The translations under genes and the position numbers were made by a program. Below the pieces are notes generated by a model. It worked only from the letters and a program-made list of their open reading frames with translations, did no database searches and had not been told where the DNA came from. A stretch of DNA of 45,802 nucleotides from CAZIUL01 sp964542475 (GTDB lineage Bacteria > Planctomycetota > B15-G4 > CAYZWU01). Positions 8,796 through 17,688 of the stretch are shown in pieces (position 1 is the stretch's first letter; each line of letters starts with the position of its first letter). Location of the stretch: the NCBI GenBank assembly GCA_964542475.1, contig CAZIUL010000033.1, positions 1 through 45,802 on the forward strand. The letters are read 5' to 3'.

Positions 8796-9869
8796 ATGGA
8801 CTTAAGCACTAACCGGTTCAGACCCCTCGAATGGTTGATGGGGAGATTTTCTCTCGACATGGGGATCGACCTGGGCACTGCAAACACTCTTGTCTGCGTT
8901 CAAGGCGAAGGGATCGTTCTTTCGGAACCCTCCGTGGTCGCGGTCAAGAAGGGCAGCAATGAGGTTCTCATGGATGGGGATGCCGTGGGCCTGCAGGCAA
9001 AGGAGATGCTAGGGAAAACTCCTGGGAACATTGTTGCTATAAGGCCGCTCAAGAACGGAGTCATTGCGGATTTTGAAATAACCGAGAAGATGCTCCGTTA
9101 CTTCATCCGGAAGGTTCACAACCGGTCTCACATGGTCAGGCCGAGAATCGTCATTGCTATACCGTCAGGCATAACCGAGGTGGAAAAAAAGGCCGTTATC
9201 AACTCGGCCGAGCGTGCAGGCGCCCGCAAGGTGTTCCTTGTGTCGGAACCCATGGCCGCAGGGATTGGAGCTCGGTTGCCCATAACCGATCCGGTGGCTA
9301 GCATGGTTGTGGATGTCGGCGGCGGCACCACCGAGGTGGCGGTCTTGAGCCTGTTCGGGATTGTCTGCTCCGAATCGATACGGATCGCCGGCGACCAGAT
9401 GGACACGGCGATCGTGAGCTTCATGCGCAACAGCTTCAACCTGATGATTGGAGAGCAGACCGCGGAGCGAATCAAGATCGAGATCGGATCAGCATTTCCG
9501 CTGGAGACCGAGGTCGAAATGGAGGTTGCCGGAAGAGACCTGTCGAATGGCCTGCCGCGCAGAGCTCTGATCAACTCGGAGCAGGTCCGTGAGGCCCTGG
9601 GGGGGCCGGTCCAGGAGATTATCGCTGCCATCCGCCACACTCTGGAGAAAACACCGCCGGAGCTTTCCGCTGACCTCGTGAACTGCGGTATTGTGTTTGT
9701 GGGCGGCGGCGCTCTCATGCGAGGTATCGACCGGATCGTGGAGGAAGAGCTTCAGCTTCCGGTCAGGGTGGATGATGATCCGCTCACCTGTGTTGCCAAG
9801 GGTACCAGCGAATTCCTGAACCAGCTTCATCTTTACAGCAGGGTTTTGGAAAGCGATGATGAGGTTTAA
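8796..9869 (+). CDS. mreB: Rod shape-determining protein MreB
   Basis: MreB is the bacterial actin homologue that forms membrane-bound filaments and directs the cell-elongation machinery. The 357-residue product carries the phosphate-1 loop (MGIDLGTANTLV), the adenosine-side motif MVVDVGGGTTEVAVLS and the late glycine-rich motif GIVFVGGGALMRG. Length fits the family (about 340-350) with a slightly long N-terminus. The start is uncertain: ATG 8796 is chosen, TTG 8784 is in frame upstream, and ATG 8838 (MGRFSLDMG) would match the usual MreB start; none has a strong ribosome site. The stop codon TAA lies inside the inverted-repeat element that begins at 9866. It is the first gene of the mreB-mreC-mreD-PBP2-rodA order. 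Confidence 0.95.
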   Translation: MDLSTNRFRPLEWLMGRFSLDMGIDLGTANTLVCVQGEGIVLSEPSVVAVKKGSNEVLMDGDAVGLQAKEMLGKTPGNIVAIRPLKNGVIADFEITEKMLRYFIRKVHNRSHMVRPRIVIAIPSGITEVEKKAVINSAERAGARKVFLVSEPMAAGIGARLPITDPVASMVVDVGGGTTEVAVLSLFGIVCSESIRIAGDQMDTAIVSFMRNSFNLMIGEQTAERIKIEIGSAFPLETEVEMEVAGRDLSNGLPRRALINSEQVREALGGPVQEIIAAIRHTLEKTPPELSADLVNCGIVFVGGGALMRGIDRIVEEELQLPVRVDDDPLTCVAKGTSEFLNQLHLYSRVLESDDEV

Positions 9870-10046
9870 CCCGCATATTTCATCCTCATCTGCTGCCCCA
9901 CCGTAATCCGCGCTGAGGCCGCGTTTCATGCCGGGAGCCGATCCTCAGCCTGTAATCAACAGACCTGCGGCCGTCTCCGGACATGCGCCTTGCCGCCACA
10001 CAGTTTACAGCACCTCGCGACGAAGAGCATGAAATGTGCGGGTTAA
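9866..10046. mobile_element. Inverted-repeat element (MITE-like) between mreB and mreC
   Basis: The ends form terminal inverted repeats: TTAACCCGCATATTTCATCC from 9866 on the left, and its near-complement ending GCGGGTTAA at 10046 on the right (about 20 of 22 positions). The right arm belongs to the 47-bp repeat also present at 1-47. The 181-bp element encodes nothing convincing. It supplies the mreB stop codon, and its right end (TTAAGGA) provides the purine stretch in front of the mreC start. TTAA at both ends could be a target duplication or part of the repeat. Mobility is inference. Confidence 0.65.
10000..10046 (+). repeat. Dispersed 47-bp repeat, copy 2
   Basis: This copy is 41/47 identical to positions 1-47 and forms the right arm of the element at 9866-10046. 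The six differences are scattered single bases, as expected of an old repeat family. Confidence 0.8.
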
Positions 10047-10054
10047 GGATTCCG

Positions 10055-11347
10055 ATGAGGAAAGTGACCTTCCTCCTTGTTCTGTATGCCTGCCTTTCCA
10101 TGCTTGCTCCTTCCTCTGAGTTTTTCAAGTGCATCGAAACCACGGGTCTCTTGTTTTACAAGCCATGGGATGCTTTGTGGAAAAAGCTCGCCCCGGCAGG
10201 AACAGATGATAGGCCAACCCTGCATTTTCCAGCGCACTTGCCGGACAACGGATACGGCCTGCCTGAAACAGATGTGAGGCGTTGGTGGGATGGAGCTGTC
10301 CCCGGAACAGCTGATGTGCGCGGCTTTTCCTTTATCGCGGCCAGAAGCCTTGGACCTGTGCGGCCGGATCGGGGCCGTTTTTGTTGTTACGCGGGTCCTG
10401 ATCCGCTTGTGATGCCTGGCGACCCGGTTGTAGCGGGAGGGGCGCTTCTCGGTTTCGTGGATGATTTCACCGATTCCTCGCGCCTGCCCGTTGTGCTTCT
10501 CAGCGCCTCCGATTCCCGGACCGTTGTTGGCGAGGTGAGGGGAACCGTTGCAGGCCGGGAGGTTTCTTTGGTAGTTGGAGGGCTTTACAGGGCCATGAAA
10601 GGGGGGATAAGCGCACGGTTCCCGTCCGTTGGTTTCGCTCTGGCGGGCGGCGGTCTTGTTTTTACCGCGAAACGCCGGCTCGAATCCAAGGTGCCACAGG
10701 GCTTTTATCTGGGTGAATTGCGCAGCCCCGAGGTAAACGGAGACTCGACAGGTTCGGATGTGTTTCTCGTTCCTCCGCACAGCGGAGCCGTGCCCAGCCA
10801 CGCGGCCGTTGTCGTGCCGTCCGGCAGAGCAGGCTGGGAAGACGGGTGGAGAACACCTGAGCTGCGCTTCGACCGGGTGCATGTGAAAGTTCGCGCTGTC
10901 ACGGGCAATCCGAAGGTGAGGCCGGCGATTCGGGTGTCAGCCGGGAAAGAGGAAGGGCTTTATGCCGGCTGTCTCCTGATTGTCAACGGCTTTGCAGCCG
11001 GGCGCATCGAACGCGTGGGTTTTTTCGCCTCCATTGCCTTTCCTGTCGTGTCCGTTGGCACCGAAACCTGTGCCGCTGTTTTTCCTGCCGGGATGGGAGC
11101 GAAGGTTTTCATGATGACGGTTTTGAAACAGGATGGTTTTCTGTTCCGTGTTCAGGCGCGACAGCCCCTTGACTGCCTGAAGCCCGGCATGCGCGTTTTT
11201 CTTGGGGATGATCCGTGTTCCGGTTCGGAGTGTTATCCCGCGTTTGTTGTAAAGGACCGGGGAGACGGCAGGGTTTTTACCCTGGAGCTCCCGTGGCCGG
11301 ACCGGAAAAACGGTTGTTTTTGCCTTAAGGCGTCAGAGGCGCCCTGA
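10055..11347 (+). CDS. mreC: MreC-like rod complex protein, divergent
   Basis: The call rests mainly on position between mreB and an MreD-like gene. The 430-residue protein has an N-terminal membrane segment (about 4-20) and a beta-rich periplasmic part. Residues from about 117 (VMPGDPVVAGGALLGFVDDF, then SSRLPVVLLSASDSRTVVGEVRG) resemble the MreC pattern of a barrier-type loop, a V-G segment and SRV.LL.D..S. A second set of similar turns occurs in the C-terminal third (GLYAGCLLIVNGFAAGRIER), suggesting a duplicated or enlarged beta domain. Typical MreC has 280-350 residues and a clear coiled coil, which I do not see here. The start is ATG 10055 with AAGGA five bases upstream; an upstream in-frame extension would be translated from the repeat element and is rejected. 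Confidence 0.7.
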   Translation: MRKVTFLLVLYACLSMLAPSSEFFKCIETTGLLFYKPWDALWKKLAPAGTDDRPTLHFPAHLPDNGYGLPETDVRRWWDGAVPGTADVRGFSFIAARSLGPVRPDRGRFCCYAGPDPLVMPGDPVVAGGALLGFVDDFTDSSRLPVVLLSASDSRTVVGEVRGTVAGREVSLVVGGLYRAMKGGISARFPSVGFALAGGGLVFTAKRRLESKVPQGFYLGELRSPEVNGDSTGSDVFLVPPHSGAVPSHAAVVVPSGRAGWEDGWRTPELRFDRVHVKVRAVTGNPKVRPAIRVSAGKEEGLYAGCLLIVNGFAAGRIERVGFFASIAFPVVSVGTETCAAVFPAGMGAKVFMMTVLKQDGFLFRVQARQPLDCLKPGMRVFLGDDPCSGSECYPAFVVKDRGDGRVFTLELPWPDRKNGCFCLKASEAP

Positions 11348-11444
11348 TGGTGAAATTCCGCTTAGGCCAAAAACATCGGCATGAGCGTGTTCGAGGGCGT
11401 ATTGTTTTTGATGGAGCCGGGCCGCACCTATCCGGATTCCGACC

Positions 11445-11939
11445 ATGGTAAAGCTTCTACTGCTTTGTTTTTTTGTCACCGGCGCAGCATCCTTGGAAAC
11501 GGGCCTTGGTTCCTGTACGGCAATGGGCGCGCTTTGGCCGGACATGTGCCTGCTCCTCGTTTTAACGTACGCGGCTCTCGGCCGGGGCCGGTTCCTTGCG
11601 GTGTTTTGTTTTACATGCGGATTGATGAAAGGCGTCGGCTGCTCCGAGCCTGCAGGTCTCCACATGCTTGCTTATATTTCCATCGGATACTTCCTGCACG
11701 GGACCAGATCCGTTTTTTTTGTCGAGCGCCCGCTGACACAGATTGTTTTGAGTTTTTTCCTCGGCTGCTTCTACTGGCTGCTCCAGCTTTGCGGAAGGTG
11801 GTTTGGAGTGCTGCCGCACCTGCCCCCTGACATGCTGCTTTCCCAGCTTTACAGCTGCATTTCAACAGCGTGCCTCGCTCCGCTGGTCTTCCCGGTTTAC
11901 AAGCGTCTCAGCACCGCAAGAAAGCTGCTTCACCCATGA
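11445..11939 (+). CDS. mreD: MreD-like rod complex membrane protein
   Basis: The 164-residue, very hydrophobic protein has about five membrane spans. It shows the MreD pattern of PDMCLLLVLTYAALGRGRFLA, a G.MKG segment with a helix break, and LHMLAYISIGYFL. MreD sits in the inner membrane with MreC and helps hold the MreB-PBP2-RodA elongation complex together. Length fits the family (about 160-180). Its stop overlaps the start of the PBP2 gene (ATGA), so the two are translationally coupled. The 97 bp between mreC and this gene hold no other gene. Confidence 0.85.
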   Translation: MVKLLLLCFFVTGAASLETGLGSCTAMGALWPDMCLLLVLTYAALGRGRFLAVFCFTCGLMKGVGCSEPAGLHMLAYISIGYFLHGTRSVFFVERPLTQIVLSFFLGCFYWLLQLCGRWFGVLPHLPPDMLLSQLYSCISTACLAPLVFPVYKRLSTARKLLHP

Positions 11940-14221
11940 AAAGCCGTGGCAGAGACAGGTTCAAAACGCTGCTTCTTATCATTGCATGCACTTTTCTTTT
12001 CGTGGAATACAAGCTGGTCAGGCTGCAGATAGTCGAACATGATTTCTGGGAGCTGGAAGCCCAAAAAAGCAGAACTCGCGCTCGCAGCCTGCCTTTCAAG
12101 CGCGGATGGATTTTCGACAGAACAAAAAAACCGTTGGCGACACTGCAAAGCACTTACGAGATGCGCTTCGTTTTCAGAAAGTACAGGCTCGGGTCGCCGG
12201 TGGGCCACATCTCGATGATCTACTTTCTTCTCAACGGCACACGCCCCATTGTTTTAGACATTTATTCGCATCCGGAGCGATACCTGAATGAGCTTCTCAG
12301 CCTGAAACCCGGGCAGATCGAAGCCTTGGATGACCGCCCGAAGCGCCGGGATCTGAAAACCTACTTCCAGTGGCTTTTCATGGTTTCGGACGAGGATGAA
12401 GAAGAGATGGCGTTGTTCTCTTCGATGTTCGATTCGAATGCTGCAAAGGCTCTTTCTTTTGCTCGTATCCCTTTTGTTCAAGAGCGTATCAGGCGGATCG
12501 AGGCGTGGATAATGGATGAGCGCCGGGCGGTTTCCGGACTGGAAGAGCTGATGGGGCTCGAAAGAGGAAAGATCTTCACTATTCCGGACAGGGCTGCCGG
12601 GCAGGCGGACCGGATAGTGAAAGAACGCCTTGACGCGTTCGAGGGGAGCGGTGGAGTTCTTTCCTATTCGACGCTCCGCAGCTATCACCGCGAGGTCGAC
12701 TCGTACGAAACAACAGTGCTGAAAAGTGTGGATCATGAGGCTGTTTTGCGCGTTGCCGTATCAGAGGACCTCTTCCCCGGATTCTACATAGTCAGCAGCA
12801 CGCAGCGGTTTTACCCGCTGGAAACCACCGATCTGTGCCCGTTGCTGATCGGGAAGACCGGCCTTCCGAACGAAAGGGAGCTCGAAAAGCTTCATGGGCA
12901 CCGCCGCAGGTTGGAAGAGATTTCGCTAATCGAGGACAAGGGCGAGAAGGAGATGATCGAGGAGGAAAGCCTGCGTCTCCTGATCCGGGAAATCGATGTT
13001 CTGCCGGACGAGGAAGTGGGCCGGATCGGCCTGGAGGCTGTTCTGGAGCCTGTGCTGCGCGGGAAGAGGGGGTACATAATCGAAAAGCGCGGCACGGCAA
13101 GCGGCCGCGCCAAGGTGCTGGAAGACGTGCCGCCGATCCACGGGCATGATGTGATCCTAACCCTGGATGCCGGCCTCCAGAGGGCGAGCGAGGCGGCGCT
13201 CGGCGAAAAGGGGTATGAGGGCGCAGTGGTTGTCATGGACGCTTGTACCGGAGCTGTGCTAGCTCTTGCCACGGCCCCGAGACCAACCCGGCAGCAGCTC
13301 GCGCGGGAATGGTCGAAGCTGAATGCAGACCCGCGGCATCCGTTGATACAGAGGGCGATATACAACATGAACCTTCCGCCGCCGGGATCGGTATTCAAGC
13401 TGGTGACGGCGATTGCCGCTCTCGAGGAAGGGAAATGTCCGCCGCACACGGCCTTCGAGTGCCGGCGCAGGATCCGGGTCGGGAACGGTTACCTGCACTG
13501 CGAAGGAAGCCACGGCGCGATCGAAATGAACGAAGCGATTGTCCGCTCCTGCAACATATATTTCTACAGTGTGGGAGAGCTTCTTGGGTATGACATCCTT
13601 TTCGACTGGGCCCACCGGTTCGGGTTCGGCCGGAGCACGGGCATTCTGGACCGTGGTCTATACGGCATCGATGGGAGTTATCACGGCATGCCTCTCGAAG
13701 CCTCGGTGCCTCTCAAGCTTGATGAGAGCGGAAGATCCAACCTGATGCGGTTCGCAATCGGTCAGGGCGCCATAGACGATGTGACCCCTTTGCAGGTTGC
13801 GCGCATGGCCGCGGGCATCGCGACTGGAAGGCTGCCGCAGCCGCATATCATCTCGTACATCAACGGGCAACCAGTGGATCTTCCGCCGCCCGAGGAGCTG
13901 GGCATCTCGGGCAGCACTCTGAATTTTATCAGGCAGAGCATGAAGGAGGTTGTGACACGCGGAACAGCGGATCCGGATCCGGCGTATGACCGTGATCTCA
14001 GGCCGTACCGGGTGGCAGGCAAGACAGGCACTCCCCAGGTCGCGAACGGGCCGTCCCACGCGTGTTTCGCCGGTTATCTGCCCTGGGACGATCCGAAGTA
14101 CAGCTTTGCTGTTTTTATCGATTTCTGCGACAAGCATGGGGGCGAGGCGGCTGCGCCGGTGCTGAACCGAATCCTCGAGTCTCCCGAAGCCGGATTTCTC
14201 CTGGAGGATGGCGAGCGGTGA
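11936..14221 (+). CDS. mrdA: Penicillin-binding protein 2, elongation transpeptidase
   Basis: This class B PBP cross-links peptidoglycan during elongation. The 761-residue protein has one N-terminal membrane anchor (about 10-28), a pedestal/dimerisation region beginning RGWIFDRTKKPLA, and a transpeptidase domain from about 400. All three active-site motifs are present: SVFK with Ser485, SCN at 538-540 and KTG at 696-698. Typical PBP2 has about 600-650 residues. The extra roughly 130 residues lie at about 85-360, in a charged helical insertion within the pedestal that could change contacts with MreC or RodA. The start ATG overlaps the mreD stop. RodA starts in an overlap of four bases. Confidence 0.95.
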   Translation: MKSRGRDRFKTLLLIIACTFLFVEYKLVRLQIVEHDFWELEAQKSRTRARSLPFKRGWIFDRTKKPLATLQSTYEMRFVFRKYRLGSPVGHISMIYFLLNGTRPIVLDIYSHPERYLNELLSLKPGQIEALDDRPKRRDLKTYFQWLFMVSDEDEEEMALFSSMFDSNAAKALSFARIPFVQERIRRIEAWIMDERRAVSGLEELMGLERGKIFTIPDRAAGQADRIVKERLDAFEGSGGVLSYSTLRSYHREVDSYETTVLKSVDHEAVLRVAVSEDLFPGFYIVSSTQRFYPLETTDLCPLLIGKTGLPNERELEKLHGHRRRLEEISLIEDKGEKEMIEEESLRLLIREIDVLPDEEVGRIGLEAVLEPVLRGKRGYIIEKRGTASGRAKVLEDVPPIHGHDVILTLDAGLQRASEAALGEKGYEGAVVVMDACTGAVLALATAPRPTRQQLAREWSKLNADPRHPLIQRAIYNMNLPPPGSVFKLVTAIAALEEGKCPPHTAFECRRRIRVGNGYLHCEGSHGAIEMNEAIVRSCNIYFYSVGELLGYDILFDWAHRFGFGRSTGILDRGLYGIDGSYHGMPLEASVPLKLDESGRSNLMRFAIGQGAIDDVTPLQVARMAAGIATGRLPQPHIISYINGQPVDLPPPEELGISGSTLNFIRQSMKEVVTRGTADPDPAYDRDLRPYRVAGKTGTPQVANGPSHACFAGYLPWDDPKYSFAVFIDFCDKHGGEAAAPVLNRILESPEAGFLLEDGER

Positions 14222-15405
14222 AGTGGCGCGAATACATCCACGGGTTTGAATGGCACCTGCTCCTAACAGCAGTGGTGCTTTCAGCCCTTGGCATCTCCTT
14301 TATCTGGAGCTCCTCCTTGGACACGGCGCACATGCTCAATAAGCCCATACGCCAGGCCACCTACCTTCTGGCCTGCTTTCCCCTGGTCCTTGTGCTGCTG
14401 AGGCTGGGCTATCCAATGTTCATTCGCAGCGCCTACGGGATATACTTCCTTATGCTTTTTCTTCTGGTTCTGGTGCTTTTCATAGGAAGGGGCGGGGCCG
14501 CGCGCTGGTTCGATGTGGCGTTCGGGCTAAAGTTTCAGCCTTCCGAGTTCATGAAGATCGGGCTTGTGCTTGTGCTTTCACGGTATCTTATGTATCCGCG
14601 GGACCTTACCACATGGAAGGCGCTCATCCGACCGTTTCTCCTGACGGCCGTGCCAATGGTCCTCATCATTAGACAGCCGGACCTCGGCACAGCCATCGTG
14701 CTTTTGCCCGTGCTGTTCGGGATGCTTTACGTGGCAGGTGTGCCGGCAAAGCGCCTGGCGATCATAGTGCTGATAGGTGCGGTCTCCCTTCCGGTTGTCT
14801 ACCATCTTCCGGTGCTCAAGGACTACCAGCGCGACCGCGTCACGAGCTTTATTCAGTCGATTCCACGGCTCGATGCCCGTGCAAGAGAGCTCAAAAAGGA
14901 GGGAAAGCTTGAGGAGGCTTACAAGATCGAGAGCAGGATAAGACAGCTCAAACGAGGGAGCGGTTTTCAGCAGTTCTATTCAATGGTTTCGATAGGCTCC
15001 GGCGGCATGACCGGCAAGGGGCTTGCCAAGGGTCCCCAGAACAGGATGGGCAGGATTCCAGCGCGCCACACGGATTTTATCTTCGCTGTTGTTGGAGAGG
15101 AGTGGGGGATTTTGGGGTGCAGCGCGATGCTGCTGCTGTTTTTCATGATGGTGTCGATAATCAACGGTGTGGCCCGCCGAACCCGGGAGCCTTTCGGCCG
15201 TTACCTGTGCACAGGCGTGGTAATGCTCTTTACCACTCAAATAATCGTCAATACCGGCATCAGCGTGGGCCTTTTGCCGATAACGGGGTTGACACTGCCC
15301 TTTGTCAGCTACGGCGGATCGTCGCTTATGTCCTCATATTTAAGCCTGGCGCTCGTACTCGATGTAGGAGTGAGACGTGTTGTGGCGTTCGGGCCGCATC
15401 TCTGA
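14218..15405 (+). CDS. rodA: Rod shape-determining protein RodA, SEDS glycosyltransferase
   Basis: RodA polymerises lipid II into glycan strands and works as a pair with PBP2. The 395-residue protein has about ten membrane helices and the family signature PITGLTLPFVSYGGSS near the C-terminus. The loop motif DYQRDRVTSFI is followed by an unusual hydrophilic, Lys/Glu-rich helical stretch of about 35 residues (about 220-260, including ARELKKEGKLEEAYKIESRI). It starts at GTG 14218, overlapping the PBP2 stop as GTGA. An in-frame upstream reading from 14062 lies wholly within the PBP2 gene and is rejected. Confidence 0.95.
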   Translation: MKWREYIHGFEWHLLLTAVVLSALGISFIWSSSLDTAHMLNKPIRQATYLLACFPLVLVLLRLGYPMFIRSAYGIYFLMLFLLVLVLFIGRGGAARWFDVAFGLKFQPSEFMKIGLVLVLSRYLMYPRDLTTWKALIRPFLLTAVPMVLIIRQPDLGTAIVLLPVLFGMLYVAGVPAKRLAIIVLIGAVSLPVVYHLPVLKDYQRDRVTSFIQSIPRLDARARELKKEGKLEEAYKIESRIRQLKRGSGFQQFYSMVSIGSGGMTGKGLAKGPQNRMGRIPARHTDFIFAVVGEEWGILGCSAMLLLFFMMVSIINGVARRTREPFGRYLCTGVVMLFTTQIIVNTGISVGLLPITGLTLPFVSYGGSSLMSSYLSLALVLDVGVRRVVAFGPHL

Positions 15406-15477
15406 TTTTGACATTTAGTGCGGAATCACTCGGAGTTTTACTTGCGGTTTTCGAAATGATGAAACTTAATTGCTGAA

Positions 15478-16104
15478 ATGTCATCCAAAACAAAAGACCT
15501 TCTGAAGAACAAGCCGCTGGCAGCGGAAGAAAACAAGCTGACATCACGCGCCAGAAAGGGTGACGCGGATGCCTTTGGATGCCTGGTGGAACTTTTCCAG
15601 GACAGGGTCTACAACTTTTCTTACCGCTTGACCGGAGGAGACCGCGAAAAGGCGTGGGATCTCAGCCAGGAGGCTTTTTGCAGGGCTTATGCCGCCATAC
15701 GGGGGTTCAAAGGCGAGTCCGGTTTTTATACGTGGATCTACAGGATAGTGCTGAACCTTCACATGAACATGGAAAAGAGCATGAGGAGCAGGAAGGAAAA
15801 ACGTTCTGTCTCGCTTGACCATCCTCTAAACAGGAGTGGGCGCGGTACCATGGCGGATGAATTGCCTGACCGGCAGGGAAGCGATCCCTCGGAAGAAGCT
15901 GTTCGCAACGAGCGGGAAGCAGCGGTGCAAAAGGCGATATCGCTCCTGGCATGGGATCAGAGGCAGGCGGTCCTGCTTCGTGACATGGAAGGGATGTCGT
16001 ACGAGGAGATTGCCGGGCTGCTTTCGGTTCCTGTTGGCACCGTCCGGTCCAGGCTCCACCGCGCAAGAGAGGGCTTGAAGAATCTGTTGGAAGGTGTTTT
16101 TTGA
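15478..16104 (+). CDS. RNA polymerase ECF-type sigma factor
   Basis: This 208-residue protein belongs to the sigma-70 extracytoplasmic-function group. Region 2 (about 35-105) includes DLSQEAFCRAYAAIRGF and the -10 recognition helix FYTWIYRIVLNLHMN. Region 4 (about 145-205) has the helix-turn-helix MSYEEIAGLLSVPVGTVRSR. A longer than usual acidic linker separates them. It starts at ATG 15478, 72 bp after rodA, in a gap without a clear terminator, so it may be cotranscribed with the rod operon. The gene for its presumed anti-sigma factor follows after 18 bp. Target promoters are unknown. Confidence 0.92.
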   Translation: MSSKTKDLLKNKPLAAEENKLTSRARKGDADAFGCLVELFQDRVYNFSYRLTGGDREKAWDLSQEAFCRAYAAIRGFKGESGFYTWIYRIVLNLHMNMEKSMRSRKEKRSVSLDHPLNRSGRGTMADELPDRQGSDPSEEAVRNEREAAVQKAISLLAWDQRQAVLLRDMEGMSYEEIAGLLSVPVGTVRSRLHRAREGLKNLLEGVF

Positions 16105-16122
16105 CCGCTGGGAGTTTTGATC

Positions 16123-17688
16123 ATGTCCTGTGAAACCGTCAGGCCGCTGCTTCAACAGCATCTGGATGGGTACCTGCCGGATGACGAGGCAAAGCCGGTA
16201 AAGGTGCACCTGGCTTCTTGCGAGAGGTGCCGGGAGTCGTTCGAACGTTTAAAAGGGCTGCGGAACGAGCTGGGGGCGCTCGATCGGCTGAAGGCGCCGT
16301 CCGGTTTCAAGAGCGCTGTAATGGATAGGATAGCGCAAGGCCGGGAAGATGGGCCGGGCAGGGCGCCGGCCGGTGTTGCACGGCGGCTTTTCAGACTGCA
16401 GCCTTTGGGCTTTGCCGCTGCTGTTGTGGCTGTGGGCCTGACCGCTTACCTGGTCTACCTGTCAACAGCATCCTCGCCTCGGAGCGGCGAAAAACCCGGG
16501 GTGGCGGACGAGTGGCTATATTCGAACAAATCAGACAACCGTAAAGGGCGGGCAGGAGAGCTTGGTTATCTGTCCGAGAAGAGTGTGGAGAAGAAGCTGC
16601 GGGGACAGGAACAGGAACTGGAAGGAGTTCTCTCCGATGTCGCAAAGACAGGGGACAGATCACACCTTCAGATCGAAAAAGGGAAAAAGGTAGCCCAGGG
16701 CCTGGGGGAAGAGATCGAAAAAGAGACGGCCATCGGCTTGATAGAGGCTGAGTCTGACGAGGCTGTTGCGGCCGAGGGCGAGGCGTTGACCGATATAATA
16801 TCGATGAGCGACGGAGAAGAGGAAGAGATCAAAAGGCGCGCATCCGGCGAAGTCGCGGAGGGGCTCCAGGTTTTGAAGGAGACCGCTGGTGCTGCACCTG
16901 CCGGTGTTTCCGAGCCCGCAGCAGGAGCTGAGGATTACAAGCCTCCGGTTTCCAGGACGCGGCCGGGAATAATCCTGGTAACAGGATCCGGCAGTTGGAG
17001 CGTTCCTGAGAAGCTCTTGAAGCTGGCTGATGAGCGCGGAAGGATGCTGCTCGCGGATGCTGCGCCTGTTTCGGAAAGCGTGGGGGGCGATGATGGCTTT
17101 TCAGCAGGAGTCCGGAAGGCTGAGGTTCAAGCTTCAAAGAAACAGGGTGCAATCAGAAAGAGAAGAAACGGTTCCGGACCTGCCGGGCCACCGACCGGGG
17201 AGAAGGGGACTGAAGAGCGCGGCGCGGCCGCGGATCAGGAAGAGCCTGATCCCATTCAATGGGAGTACGCGGTTTTCGATGCCGAAAGTGTTGACTACAA
17301 TACACTTCTGTCAAGCCTGATAGAGACGAATCCCGTTGCCGTGTGGGGGAGCGATAAGGTCGACACAAAGGATGAAAAAACCAACGCGCTAACGTTGGCG
17401 AGGGTTTTTGCAGAGGATGCCCAAGCCTGGTTTCGGATCAGCACACCTGAAAAGCTCTGGCAGCATCAGGGCTCGGGTATGGAGATAGAGAGTCGTGGGG
17501 GAACGGTTGAGGCGCATCCGACTATTTGGTTCAAGGTTCTGAAGCCGGTGGAAGCGGATGACCTGCATCGAACCGAGGACAGGCACAAAGGCGCGGATGA
17601 GGATCTTGAAAGCCTGGACAAGAAGGGGCCGGCCGGAAAGATTGTCTTGATCTATCCCAAACAAGCATCTAAGGAAAAGGGCGAGTGA
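16123..17688 (+). CDS. Membrane-spanning zinc-finger anti-sigma factor with large outer domain
   Basis: This is the presumed inhibitor of the sigma factor encoded 18 bp upstream. The 521-residue protein begins with a zf-HC2/ZAS domain: Cys3, His29, Cys33 and Cys36 in HLASCERCRESF. One membrane helix lies at about 95-115. About 400 residues lie outside the membrane: a low-complexity, Glu/Lys/Gly-rich stretch (about 120-380) and a more ordered C-terminal domain from about 380 (IQWEYAVFDAESVDYNTLLS). Most ECF anti-sigma factors have 150-300 residues, so the outer part is unusually large. ATG 16123 is chosen because GGGAG lies eight bases upstream; TTG 16117 is a possible alternative. Signal and substrate are not evident. 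Confidence 0.85.
   Translation: MSCETVRPLLQQHLDGYLPDDEAKPVKVHLASCERCRESFERLKGLRNELGALDRLKAPSGFKSAVMDRIAQGREDGPGRAPAGVARRLFRLQPLGFAAAVVAVGLTAYLVYLSTASSPRSGEKPGVADEWLYSNKSDNRKGRAGELGYLSEKSVEKKLRGQEQELEGVLSDVAKTGDRSHLQIEKGKKVAQGLGEEIEKETAIGLIEAESDEAVAAEGEALTDIISMSDGEEEEIKRRASGEVAEGLQVLKETAGAAPAGVSEPAAGAEDYKPPVSRTRPGIILVTGSGSWSVPEKLLKLADERGRMLLADAAPVSESVGGDDGFSAGVRKAEVQASKKQGAIRKRRNGSGPAGPPTGEKGTEERGAAADQEEPDPIQWEYAVFDAESVDYNTLLSSLIETNPVAVWGSDKVDTKDEKTNALTLARVFAEDAQAWFRISTPEKLWQHQGSGMEIESRGGTVEAHPTIWFKVLKPVEADDLHRTEDRHKGADEDLESLDKKGPAGKIVLIYPKQASKEKGE

Noticed and set aside
15408..15440. TTGACA followed by GGAAT in the rodA-sigma gap as a possible autoregulated promoter
   Set aside because: No matching -10 at the right distance for either a housekeeping or an ECF promoter, so it is not supported.
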